A DNA stretch of 34,609 nucleotides, taken from Lentisphaerota bacterium (GTDB taxonomy: Bacteria > Verrucomicrobiota > Lentisphaeria > Victivallales > Victivallaceae). Positions within the stretch are counted from its first letter, which is position 1. Every line of letters starts with the position of its first letter. The position numbers and the translations under genes are program-made. The notes under the pieces were generated by a model that saw only the letters and a program-made list of their open reading frames with translations, made no database searches and was not told the DNA's origin. This document shows, piece by piece, positions 17,701 to 25,107 of this stretch. The stretch lies in contig SUWD01000026.1 of assembly GCA_015061685.1 (NCBI GenBank), positions 1 to 34,609 on the forward strand, in the 5' to 3' direction.

Positions 17701-18224
17701 ACAAAAGCGGAATTTTGCCAACACTTTTCATCGGCTTTACCGTCGATAATCATTTTTTCATCGGCGGCAGAAGCGGGAGCTTCCAGAGAGATATTCAATC
17801 TGCCGGAGAGCAGTTTGGGATTTTTGGCGGTGTTGCCGTCGGGATAGAGCCGGACGACGATGCCGAAATTGTAGTCGCCGGGGATGAAATCTTTACCGGG
17901 GACAAATCCGCACCGGATGGTGTTTTTTTCAGCGGCGGCTTTGGGTATCCAGTGGACAGGATCGAGGTTGATCGAACCCCATTTGTTCCATTTTTGTTCA
18001 AATCCTGCCGGAGAACCGAGCTTGGAAATGGTCGGCTGCCAAGCCTTTAACTGGTAATTCTCCGGATGGGTGACTTCCAGATCGAATTCGATTTTTTCGC
18101 CAAGTTTATACACGGTTTTTACCGGAGTGATTTTGATGGAAAATTTTGGAGCCGCTCCGAAACAGAGGGGGAGCATGAGGGAAATCAGGGCAAAAAAAGC
18201 CCCCGGGAACATATATTTTTTCAT
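14796..18224 (-). CDS. Secreted CBM9-like/TIM-barrel protein, putative glycosidase
   Basis: A 1142-residue protein with a signal peptide (residues 1-23, cut near CFGA-AP). Order: an N-terminal beta domain (25-150) shared almost identically with the next upstream gene; a CBM9-like module (~155-360; IDGKADEKCW, LYFYVECDEPE, NDSIEIKL); a second beta domain (~365-480); an Ig-like segment (~495-575); and a TIM-barrel domain (~580-860) starting WLDASGACFVDGKPFIPIGWY, with YMADEPE at 701-707 where Glu705 is a good candidate catalytic acid as in clan A hydrolases. A beta-sandwich tail ends it. I infer an extracellular or outer-surface glycan hydrolase; the family is not certain. Start: ATG 18224 with AGAGAG upstream, 31 bases after the neighbour's stop. 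Confidence 0.8.
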   Translation of the reverse strand: MKKYMFPGAFFALISLMLPLCFGAAPKFSIKITPVKTVYKLGEKIEFDLEVTHPENYQLKAWQPTISKLGSPAGFEQKWNKWGSINLDPVHWIPKAAAEKNTIRCGFVPGKDFIPGDYNFGIVVRLYPDGNTAKNPKLLSGRLNISLEAPASAADEKMIIDGKADEKCWQNSAFVSDFKMLGSEKKAAIQTRYKTFCNGKNLYFYVECDEPEMAHLSEVPLTNGHSGIWLNDSIEIKLACDESLQYFYKIIVDCNGKYNGKRYVDNNVGGKSYSSPGKWDAMMKTAARREKDKWILEIAFPLGVMDIDSKTNSNWRLDIGRNRYAGAKKAGKAATFSSSELSSGSVYTKLDHSMVWEYPAYQVKNFSADRFLYNLESMRNTISKADNGDLVCTTRANLFSTSENGACFTVKAYFSDAQGNIKGQSEKLLGIPGKTNMPVTFTTNCKEPGKYNYYIEFWSNESEPVLLKRYSSAVEMYYSPFKAVLKRPAYRNNIYATMPDKNIEVQISANQSAGKLITAELLDDAGKVVLQKQITADPTGNKVIFDAAKLPDGRYNLQISMTENEHNFKENIKIRKLPYREGEVWLDASGACFVDGKPFIPIGWYIVEPGITLGKEENSYVHPSMKACDFADYKMIMDTLWASKRKGILNPYHQMDGRRTTDKNYTFATERQTRAMTQEQIELLTRNITEMGKHPGVLAYYMADEPEASVKTPEWLAQAKEVIEEADPYHPCVVTNFSNEGMIKFAGSCDILFPDCYPGYYEKIHTKRPMDTTLRGKTAKQIGKPWWIMLPGTLFPKALSSDPSIKGIPPSYQDLRHQIIEAALENAKGFSFYAPMDGLRYSSLIVGIPVLCDQLGALKNYIIKDTIEVKSTVTPAETMFFTGMKKDGKEFCVMSANATFKELKIEYTLPNKFNGTLYNAGATRSFTVKDGKFTDTIRGRHTRIYMTDRKLAESMEDSDSVEQRIAQHLNDRKKKGNHLAIGEMLLMDQITYHTQPEKRPAHIPGIKASSQYGNYYNMSYTKVGALYCTLDGIRNPTRHEFCWAPYPGDKAPYIAYTLPKAAAVKEARIYTPLGNLRKGVIVTDSKHYNFVNDSKKEEIIIPLDGEVTSTMKIEVTEYVTTPYDQMLGTNSCRGVIAEVELY

Positions 18225-18255
18225 TTTTTCTCTCTGAATTTTATATTTGGTTGTA

Positions 18256-19062
18256 TTACTGCAATACGATATCGGAAGTTATGGTTTTGTGCAGTATCGG
18301 AGTACTTTCATTGCTCCATAATTCAATGGCGTAAACATATTTGCCCGGATTTTTGACTGCGGTGGAAAATTTGACCGGCATTTTTTCTTTGCCCCGGACG
18401 CCGATGAGGGAGCTGTTTTCAGCGGCAATTTTACCGTCAGCTCCGGTCAGAATGGCTTTCACAAGGAAGCAGGCACCGTTTTCAGAGCTGTTGACAGCTT
18501 TTGCCTGGGTGGTGCAGGTGAATCCGCCGTCAGCCGCTTTGGCTGTTTTAGTGCTGATATTTTCCAGACTGCACGGGAATCCGGCGGTTTTGGCGGCATC
18601 GGCGGCGACAGAAGCGGGGGCTTCCAGAGTGATATTCAATCTGCCGGAGAGCAGTTTGGGATTTTTGGCGGTGTTGCCGTCGGGATAGAGCCGGACGACG
18701 ATACCGAAATTGTAGTCGCCGGGGATGAAATTTTTACCGGGGACAAAACCGCAGCGGATGGATTTTTTTTCAGCGGCGGCTTTGGGTATCCAGTGGACAG
18801 GATCGAGGTTGATCGAACCCCATTGGTTCCATTTTTGTTCAAATCCTGCCGGAGAACCGAGCTTGGAAATGGTCGGCTGCCAAGCCTTTAACTGGTAATT
18901 TTCCGGATGGGTGACTTCCAGATCGAATTCGATTTTTTCGCCAAGTTTATACACGGTTTTCACTGGAGTTACCTTGAGGGAAAACTTGGGGGCAGCTCCA
19001 AAGAGCGGGAGCAAAGCTGAAATTACGGCACAGAAAACTGCCGGAAATTTGATTTTATTCAT
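18256..19062 (-). CDS. Secreted protein, short paralogue of the 1142-residue protein
   Basis: A 268-residue protein with a signal peptide (1-22). Residues 24-152 are nearly identical to the N-terminal domain of the downstream 1142-residue protein, and DNA identity is also very high (for example 17795-18001 against 18636-18842). The rest (~160-268) matches residues ~365-475 of that protein at a lower level (SENGACF...VKA, PGKY...ELWSNES). So it equals the big protein with the CBM9 module and the barrel removed. Two beta domains without a catalytic module suggest a binding or scaffold partner, or decay by internal deletion. Start: ATG 19062 with a clear AAGGAG site. Confidence 0.85.
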   Translation of the reverse strand: MNKIKFPAVFCAVISALLPLFGAAPKFSLKVTPVKTVYKLGEKIEFDLEVTHPENYQLKAWQPTISKLGSPAGFEQKWNQWGSINLDPVHWIPKAAAEKKSIRCGFVPGKNFIPGDYNFGIVVRLYPDGNTAKNPKLLSGRLNITLEAPASVAADAAKTAGFPCSLENISTKTAKAADGGFTCTTQAKAVNSSENGACFLVKAILTGADGKIAAENSSLIGVRGKEKMPVKFSTAVKNPGKYVYAIELWSNESTPILHKTITSDIVLQ

Positions 19063-19073
19063 GATATTACTCC

Positions 19074-19859
19074 TTAATATTTTATCGGTTCACTGCCGGA
19101 AGTTTTTCCGGAACGTACATTACCAAGGTGATCCATATAGTACCAGTTTGTACTGCCGTACAATCCGTCTTTTACTTCGGCAATGGCAAGATGACTGACT
19201 ACCGAGCCGTCACTGTAGAGCAGATTGGATGCTTTATTGTGACGGAAGTGGGTTACTGCCGATCCCTGACTGGAACCATCACGTGATCCATCATAAAATG
19301 GTGCGTTAAGTACAATAGATGCAGCTGTGTTACCGGTAGTTGTGCGGTATCCTGAATCGCCCAAGAGGACGATTGAGGAAGTCGCAGTTCTGCAATGATT
19401 ATTGTTGCCATCTATCATCTTTATTCCGGAAGCATATTTAAAAAAGAACTCCTGGGAGTTGTGGATACGGAATCCGTAAGCCGGGAAATCTGCCATATTC
19501 ATCCCCGGACAATATACTGCTTTTGATTCACTGTCCAGATATCCGTTACTGCGCAGGGTATTTGCCCAACTTTGTTTTTTGGCTTCCAGATTGAAATAGA
19601 TGCCGCCGGCTTTAAGGGTAACGGTATTTGCCGCCATAGTGTAACCATCATTGTCATCGACATATATGGCGAGAACCTTGCCGATGTTGGACAAATTGGA
19701 GGTACACTCGGTTTTGACTGCGGTCAACCGGGCAGAATTGAGTGCCGGGAGCAATATTGCCGCCAAAATGGCAATGATCGCAATAACGACGAGCAGTTCG
19801 ATCAGGGTAAAGCCGTGCGGCTTTACCCCGGTTTGCCGGGATAATGAATAGGTTTTCAT
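19074..19859 (-). CDS. Type II/IV pseudopilin-like protein (prepilin core)
   Basis: A 261-residue protein beginning [16 protein letters not shown], with the prepilin peptidase site Gly before FTLIELL and the long hydrophobic helix [17 protein letters not shown]. The mature domain is the large globular kind typical of PVC pseudopilins, with a late [17 protein letters not shown] motif. Start: ATG 19859 has AAAGG 10 bases upstream; the ATG at 19868 sits directly on that site. The leader codons form two hairpins (19805-19840). The gene lies between the two large secreted-protein genes of the locus, 12 bases before the short paralogue. Such proteins are usually processed by prepilin peptidase and inserted in the inner membrane; whether this one helps export the neighbours is inference. 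Confidence 0.9.
   Translation of the reverse strand: MKTYSLSRQTGVKPHGFTLIELLVVIAIIAILAAILLPALNSARLTAVKTECTSNLSNIGKVLAIYVDDNDGYTMAANTVTLKAGGIYFNLEAKKQSWANTLRSNGYLDSESKAVYCPGMNMADFPAYGFRIHNSQEFFFKYASGIKMIDGNNNHCRTATSSIVLLGDSGYRTTTGNTAASIVLNAPFYDGSRDGSSQGSAVTHFRHNKASNLLYSDGSVVSHLAIAEVKDGLYGSTNWYYMDHLGNVRSGKTSGSEPIKY
19805..19840 (-). promoter_or_regulatory. Paired hairpins in pseudopilin leader codons (B)
   Basis: Within the codons for residues 7-18. Hairpin 2: GGGTAAAGCCG (19828-19818 read on the minus strand) pairs perfectly with CGGCTTTACCC (19815-19805) around a 2-base centre. Hairpin 1: CCCGG (19840-19836), loop CAAA, CCGGG (19831-19827). The two share bases at 19827-19828. They end in the Phe-Thr codons that open the mature pilin. 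The same layout with different sequence occurs in the other pseudopilin gene (24913-24950). Confidence 0.6.
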
Positions 19860-19934
19860 ACGTTTCATACCTTTCTTTTGGTTAATGATTTGTTTGATAC
19901 TTACTATGTTGATTGTAAAGTTACGCAAAAATTT

Positions 19935-22900
19935 TTATTCTGCCCATATTTCCACTTCGGCAATAACCAGTCTCTTTTCACCGCCGCTGATTTTGATTTG
20001 CACCTTGTCGGAATCCACGCTGTGCGGCAGAACCAATTCTATTTGTTCCATCATCATTGTCGGCTTGTTTTGACTGGTGACCGAACATTTTTCTCCACCT
20101 GCCGAAAATTCATAATTCCTTACATCCCCGTAACACCACAAAATTGCTTTTTTGACCGCTTGTTTCCGGTTGAAGCTGAAATCGATCGTGATCGGTTCTT
20201 TCCCCGGATTATAACCGACAGCCCATTGAGTCCATGATGATGCTCCCAGTGAAGCACTTGCTCCCATTGCAGCTCTGGGACGGTCAGTCAATTTACCTTT
20301 GCTGAAAGGAATGTTTTCCGAGCCGTTATCTGCAGCCCAATCCGGCTTGGGAGAAATGGTGTAACTGCCGCCGAAGTCACCGTTGTTGGATTGATCCATT
20401 TTGAAACTGTGCCACAAAACAAAGTTATCAGTCATACATACACCTTTGACCTCCGGGAGTTTGGCAGCCAGTTTTTCCGGCAGACGGAATCTCCAAATCG
20501 GAGAGTTGACCGCACACCCGGCGGCGGAACAGAGATTTTCAAAGGCTTTATCCCAGCTTTTGTTTCCTGCAAGGTGGGCGGAACAGGGAGTCGCCGTAAA
20601 GCTCAAAACCTTGCCTTTACCGTAATTTTTGCGGATGATCGCCGCATCGCCATTGGCAAATTTTGCCGCCGCTTCGGCTCCAGTTGCCAGTTGGGTTTTG
20701 ACATATTCAGTTCCCCGGAAGGATAATGACTGCCCGGCAAATTCAATATTTTCAGCTGTGCCGTTTCCGGTGATCGCCGCAATGCCGAGGAAGTTGATTC
20801 TTTCCTGTTCAAGCGATTTTCCCTCCGGAGTAAATGAGAAAGCTTCCGGGTCAAGAATGACCAGAGTCCCGCCTTGAGTTACATAATTTTGCAATTTTTT
20901 CAATGCCGCTTCGGGAATATATTTACATTGGGAAGAAAAGATGATCTTGAATTGCTCAAGATTTTCAAGCTTATTTTCGTTGATGATCGAATAGTTGACC
21001 CCTGCACCGTTGCCGATGAATCCATGCAGGAAGGTGTCACGTTCAGGCAGAACTGCTTTTACATAGGAACGCAGAGTATCTGTGGCAACAAAAATTGCCG
21101 CATCTCTTTTGAATTCTTTCAGCTTTGGAGACGTCCGGAGAAATTTCAAAACATTCATCATGGTCGCAAAGCGGTCAGGAGCTCCCCAGTATTCGCAGAC
21201 CAAATATCTTTTCCGGGCTGCCTTGCCTACAGTCTGATTGAGAAAAAAGTGAAATCCGGTAGCACCGTTGCGGATCGAGGATGAAAGTTCGTCCAGCACT
21301 TCCGAAGGTGTGAAGCTTTTGCTGTATTCTTCCACATGAGGGCAGGGCCACACATGTTCCACGCCGGAAAGATCGGCCAGATAGCGGGTCAGAAAACCGA
21401 TGGGATCCATATTTTCGGTTTGAGGATCAAGCTGATGGGTAACAATGTCAAAGATATCTTTCCATCCGGTAAAATCATAGATCCAGCATACACTGCCCAG
21501 CGAGTCATCAGACATGATTTTTATATCCGGATTCACTTCCCGGGCAATTGCCGCTGCTTCACGGAAGAGATCATTTAATTCATGGTTCAGAAAACGGCGG
21601 TAAGCGATCAATGCCAAAGGATCTTTTTCATCGGCTTTGGGGATACCGTATTTCCCCTGACCGAATTCTTTTTTGATCCTGGCATCAATCGCCAGAATGG
21701 AAGGGTGGATAGCGGCAGTGCCATGCATTGCTTTGATCAGAAGTTTTTCGTGATAAACAGCAACTTCATCACCCACCGTGAGAGCTTTGGTTTCCGGTCT
21801 GGCGGCAAGTTCGCGGATGTTTTGCAGGTAAACCGCTTTTACTTCCGGAACAATGAGTAACGACCTGTTAAGTCCGGCAGGAATTGCTTTGGGAGAGACC
21901 AGCGGCATCAGTATCACCGGAATATCTTTTTTCTTATCAGGAAAATTTTTCTCCCACCAATCAAAAGAACGGGGAGTAAAAAGAGAAAAAGTATTTGTTT
22001 TGCACACTTTCTTTACATAGTTATCCAAATCAAAAGGGATGGCATACTGACGCACAAAAGCGTGGTCATTGCCGAGAGCAAGGTTTGCAAAAGACCACAT
22101 ATAGCCATTGCAGATAAGCTGTTTGCGGTATTCGTTGCTGAATAATGATTCACAAAGCGGGTCTTTGATCGTTCTGGTAAGTTTCTGGGTAGTTAATTGC
22201 GGAAAAGAGAAAGAGTTTGAGTAGATTTTTTCCTTGCCGGAAGTATCGGCATATACGGCATAATCAAGTCTTGCCACCTTGCTTTTAGTGATTTTCCAGT
22301 TGATTACACCTTGTTTTCCCGGACTTGAAATTCCGGTGAAATCTTTGATTTTTCTGCCGTCCGGATCAAATGCACTGATAATTACGGAGTATTGTCTGTT
22401 ATCATTTTCATCTGTGTTTTTGAAGTACACATAAGGATTAAGTTCGCTGCCAAACGAAAAAAATGTTACCGGAGCATTGCCTCTTACCGGTTTAAAAAGC
22501 AAAAAATGACTCAAATGGCTGAACCCGGTTCCTTTTTCACCCGCCGCAAGGCAGGAATATTCCCGGGGGAGCTGATGACGGGTTCTGGAAAGATTGAGCA
22601 TAAAAGTTTCGGCACCTTGGGGAGACATACCGATATCTTCGTAAGGAATGGCGATTTCCGCATTCCAGCAGTTTCCGGTAACCATGCAGCTGTGCTGTAT
22701 TTTGCTCTGATAGGTTTTGTTCCCGAAACAGGCGTCAAAAAAGACGCCCCGGGAATTGATGATAAATTGATATTTTCCGCTGATACCATCATTGAAAGGA
22801 TCGATGAAAATTTCCACACAATCATCAATAAAGATGTTGCTGTCCCGGTTATCGGCATGGGTGAAGGAGGTTTTTATTCCTTTGATATTACTCTCATGGC

Positions 22901-24098
22901 AGCAAAAACCAAGGTAAAGATTTTTTTCATCCCCGGCGATATAGTAACGGGTACGCTCGGCGGGAACCGCCCCGGAACCGGCGATGACCAATTCTCCGGT
23001 CATTGCACCTTTCCAAACCGGATCATCAAGCTTGCCGTCAATTTTCGGAGCGGTTATTTTGGGGATATCAAAAGTTTTTTTTTCAGCCGATTCTGCTGCG
23101 GTGATATGGCGGATAACGGTATCCGGCACAGTCTGCTTGCCGACCATGTGCCAATTGGGCATGGGGTCGTACCGGGGATCTCTGGTAAATACGATCACAT
23201 CCACAGTGGGATCGACGCCAATTTTTTTCAGAGAAAATTTATGCTTGCCTTTGGGAAGATCGATTTTTTGTTCGATCCAGGTCGCATTAGCATCAAGGTC
23301 AGTTCTGAATTGCAGTGTTTTCCCGTTGATTTCCAAAGCAAAGTGCCGCATATTAAAGGCTTTGGCCTGACCAAAATACTTCACATAATACTTCCAGGTG
23401 GTGTTACAGCGGATCCACACTGACCAGGTGCCGTCTTCCGGGAGTTCGACTGTTCCGGTCAGTTCCTGCCACTTTCCGGCACTTTTTTCGCCGGAAAAGT
23501 GAAATTGCGAACTGATTTTGGCAGTTCCTTCAAGACTTTCCCCCTCAATGCGGATATCCGGGACGGCTTTTTTAACCGGCTCTTTGTAACGGACAATGGG
23601 ATCCTGGTATCTGTACTTGCCGGAAGTATGCCGGGCAGGCGTGGGCTTGTACTGCGGATCTTTGGTAAATACGATCACATCCAAATTGGGATTGATACCG
23701 ATTTTTTTCAGAGAAAATTTATGCGTACCTTTGGGAAGATCGATCTTCTGTTCGATCCAAACAGAGTCTAATTCAACTTCAGTGTTGAATTTCAATGTTT
23801 GCCCATTTATTTCCATGGCAAAATGGCGTATGCTTTTGGCTACAGCTTCGGGATAGTACTTCTGAAAGTATTTCCATGAGGTCGAACAACGGACCCACAC
23901 CGACCAGGTGCCGTCTTCCGGAATTTCAACACTGCCGGAAAGTTCCTGCCATCTGACAGCATTTTTTCCGCCGGAAAAGTGTTGCTGCGAGCCGGTTTGG
24001 AAATTCCCGGCAAGATTTTCACCTTCAATACGGATCTCGGGGGCAGCACTGCAGAGCAGAGATACTGCCAAAATGGCAAATGTAACAATATATTTCAT
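19935..24098 (-). CDS. Giant secreted multi-domain glycan-binding protein, putative hydrolase
   Basis: A 1387-residue protein with a signal peptide (1-~19). Two tandem ~150-residue modules (about 20-165 and 180-330, both starting IRIEGE and containing EDGTWSVW and WIEQKIDLPKG) look like a beta-sandwich carbohydrate-binding fold. A CBM9-like module follows (~350-560; KIDGKLDDPVWKG, DDCVEIFIDP), then a putative TIM barrel (~690-1010), a GATase1-like domain as in beta-galactosidase trimerisation domains (~1020-1180; VTQGGTLVILDPEAF) and a C-terminal sugar-binding-like beta domain. I infer an extracellular glycoside hydrolase or glycan receptor; catalytic residues are not certain. Start: ATG at 24098 with GAGGTG 5 bases upstream, rather than the TTG at 24101. 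It lies between two pseudopilin genes, with gaps of 28 and 75 bases. Confidence 0.8.
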   Translation of the reverse strand: MKYIVTFAILAVSLLCSAAPEIRIEGENLAGNFQTGSQQHFSGGKNAVRWQELSGSVEIPEDGTWSVWVRCSTSWKYFQKYYPEAVAKSIRHFAMEINGQTLKFNTEVELDSVWIEQKIDLPKGTHKFSLKKIGINPNLDVIVFTKDPQYKPTPARHTSGKYRYQDPIVRYKEPVKKAVPDIRIEGESLEGTAKISSQFHFSGEKSAGKWQELTGTVELPEDGTWSVWIRCNTTWKYYVKYFGQAKAFNMRHFALEINGKTLQFRTDLDANATWIEQKIDLPKGKHKFSLKKIGVDPTVDVIVFTRDPRYDPMPNWHMVGKQTVPDTVIRHITAAESAEKKTFDIPKITAPKIDGKLDDPVWKGAMTGELVIAGSGAVPAERTRYYIAGDEKNLYLGFCCHESNIKGIKTSFTHADNRDSNIFIDDCVEIFIDPFNDGISGKYQFIINSRGVFFDACFGNKTYQSKIQHSCMVTGNCWNAEIAIPYEDIGMSPQGAETFMLNLSRTRHQLPREYSCLAAGEKGTGFSHLSHFLLFKPVRGNAPVTFFSFGSELNPYVYFKNTDENDNRQYSVIISAFDPDGRKIKDFTGISSPGKQGVINWKITKSKVARLDYAVYADTSGKEKIYSNSFSFPQLTTQKLTRTIKDPLCESLFSNEYRKQLICNGYMWSFANLALGNDHAFVRQYAIPFDLDNYVKKVCKTNTFSLFTPRSFDWWEKNFPDKKKDIPVILMPLVSPKAIPAGLNRSLLIVPEVKAVYLQNIRELAARPETKALTVGDEVAVYHEKLLIKAMHGTAAIHPSILAIDARIKKEFGQGKYGIPKADEKDPLALIAYRRFLNHELNDLFREAAAIAREVNPDIKIMSDDSLGSVCWIYDFTGWKDIFDIVTHQLDPQTENMDPIGFLTRYLADLSGVEHVWPCPHVEEYSKSFTPSEVLDELSSSIRNGATGFHFFLNQTVGKAARKRYLVCEYWGAPDRFATMMNVLKFLRTSPKLKEFKRDAAIFVATDTLRSYVKAVLPERDTFLHGFIGNGAGVNYSIINENKLENLEQFKIIFSSQCKYIPEAALKKLQNYVTQGGTLVILDPEAFSFTPEGKSLEQERINFLGIAAITGNGTAENIEFAGQSLSFRGTEYVKTQLATGAEAAAKFANGDAAIIRKNYGKGKVLSFTATPCSAHLAGNKSWDKAFENLCSAAGCAVNSPIWRFRLPEKLAAKLPEVKGVCMTDNFVLWHSFKMDQSNNGDFGGSYTISPKPDWAADNGSENIPFSKGKLTDRPRAAMGASASLGASSWTQWAVGYNPGKEPITIDFSFNRKQAVKKAILWCYGDVRNYEFSAGGEKCSVTSQNKPTMMMEQIELVLPHSVDSDKVQIKISGGEKRLVIAEVEIWAE

Positions 24099-24126
24099 CA
24101 AATCACCTCAATATTAAACCCTGTTT

Positions 24127-24966
24127 TTATTCATTGATAGCGGCAAAGAAATTCTCTCTGGCTTCCAGAGAAGCATACATTAAATTGTTGGTATAACCGA
24201 CCGGACCAACAGCACTGCGATCCAGATCCCATGCCCGTTTGGCTGCCACATGACCTTCCAGATAGAGTATGTTGCAATCCATATTATGACGACCGTATGC
24301 GATACCCAGCAAATTTGAAACTGTATGGGTTGAAGTCTCAAGTTTAGGGTAAGAGCTTACCCACATTACCGATATGCGGTCGGTGGAATTGGTTGCTGAA
24401 TCCATCACATAGGGCTTGATGGAAGGTTTCTTGACCTGATTCAGCTTGAAAAGGCGGGAGGTAGTTTTATCACCGCCATTGTCTTCAAGATACATTCCCT
24501 GGGAAACACCATAAATAAACGCATTGTACAATTTGTTGCTATTAATGGAGTTGTCTGAAGGACAGAGGAAAAATGAGGATTGTTTGGATGAGTCTGTTAC
24601 CGCCGATTTGGCAACATACCCCCTGTAAGCCAGTACGTTGTGGTAAGCATTACGGGGCAATCTGGTCGGGTTCCCATTGAAAGATTCGGGAACTAAATCA
24701 TAAGATTTGATAAGATTATTAGTCTGTCCCAAATAGGCAACAAGGATGTAATCATCACTATCTGCGGAATACGACTGCATCGCGAAACCGATCTGTTTCA
24801 AATTGTTGACACAGGTTATCGATCTGCCGCGTTCTCTGGCACTGTTGAGTGCCGGGAGCAATATTGCCGCCAAAATGGCAATTATAGCAATAACGACGAG
24901 CAGTTCGATCAGGGTGAAGCTCCGGAGCTTCACCACGGTGTTCCGTGGTGATAATAATGACTTCAT
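24127..24966 (-). CDS. Type II/IV pseudopilin-like protein, first gene of the locus
   Basis: A 279-residue protein, [16 protein letters not shown] then FTLIELLVV and the long hydrophobic helix ending [10 protein letters not shown]. The residue before Phe is Ser, not the usual Gly, so prepilin peptidase cleavage may be weak. A late [17 protein letters not shown] motif matches related proteins. Start: ATG 24966 with AAAGGA 6 bases upstream; the ATG at 24981 is too far 5'. The first 71 bases of the core (24845-24915) are identical to those of the second pseudopilin (19738-19808) except for two positions, while the rest of the gene is diverged. It is the first gene downstream of the regulated divergent promoter. 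Confidence 0.9.
   Translation of the reverse strand: MKSLLSPRNTVVKLRSFTLIELLVVIAIIAILAAILLPALNSARERGRSITCVNNLKQIGFAMQSYSADSDDYILVAYLGQTNNLIKSYDLVPESFNGNPTRLPRNAYHNVLAYRGYVAKSAVTDSSKQSSFFLCPSDNSINSNKLYNAFIYGVSQGMYLEDNGGDKTTSRLFKLNQVKKPSIKPYVMDSATNSTDRISVMWVSSYPKLETSTHTVSNLLGIAYGRHNMDCNILYLEGHVAAKRAWDLDRSAVGPVGYTNNLMYASLEARENFFAAINE
24913..24950 (-). promoter_or_regulatory. Paired hairpins in pseudopilin leader codons (A)
   Basis: In the codons for residues 6-18. Hairpin 2 is a perfect 22-bp palindrome at 24913-24934 (GGTGAAGCT, centre CCGG, AGCTTCACC). Hairpin 1 is CACCACGG (24950-24943), loop AACA, CCGTGGTG (24938-24931). They overlap by four bases (24931-24934), so they cannot both form fully. 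The 3' arm of hairpin 2 is the Phe-Thr codon pair TTC ACC. Confidence 0.65.
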
Positions 24967-25004
24967 AGCAATTCCTTTCATTTTTTTGTTAATGAATGAT
25001 TTAT

Positions 25005-25064
25005 TTGACTTGTGTCTTTTTTGATGCTATATTAAATATACAACAAGGTTGCAGTTAAATGCAA
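25005..25064. promoter_or_regulatory. Overlapping divergent promoters with candidate operator
   Basis: Plus strand: TTGACT (25005-25010), 17 bases, TATATT (25028-25033), for the regulator gene at 25108. Minus strand: TTGCAT (25064-25059), 18 bases, TATATT (25040-25035), for the glycan locus. An inverted repeat TTGCA-N6-TGCAA (25049-25064) lies on the minus -35 and just past the plus start site. A protein bound there could block both directions. The likely binder is the adjacent GntR-LacI regulator. Confidence 0.6.
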
Positions 25065-25107
25065 TAGCAAAAAAAATTATTTTAAGAGTTTAATAAATGA
25101 GTTAATT

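Noticed and set aside
22392..23423. 343-codon plus-strand frame
   Set aside because: Antisense to the CBM modules of the 1387-residue protein; repeated pieces in it only reflect the duplicated modules on the other strand.
24127..24966. Complete type II secretion or type IV pilus operon
   Set aside because: Only pilin-like subunits are present; no assembly ATPase, platform protein, secretin or prepilin peptidase is seen.
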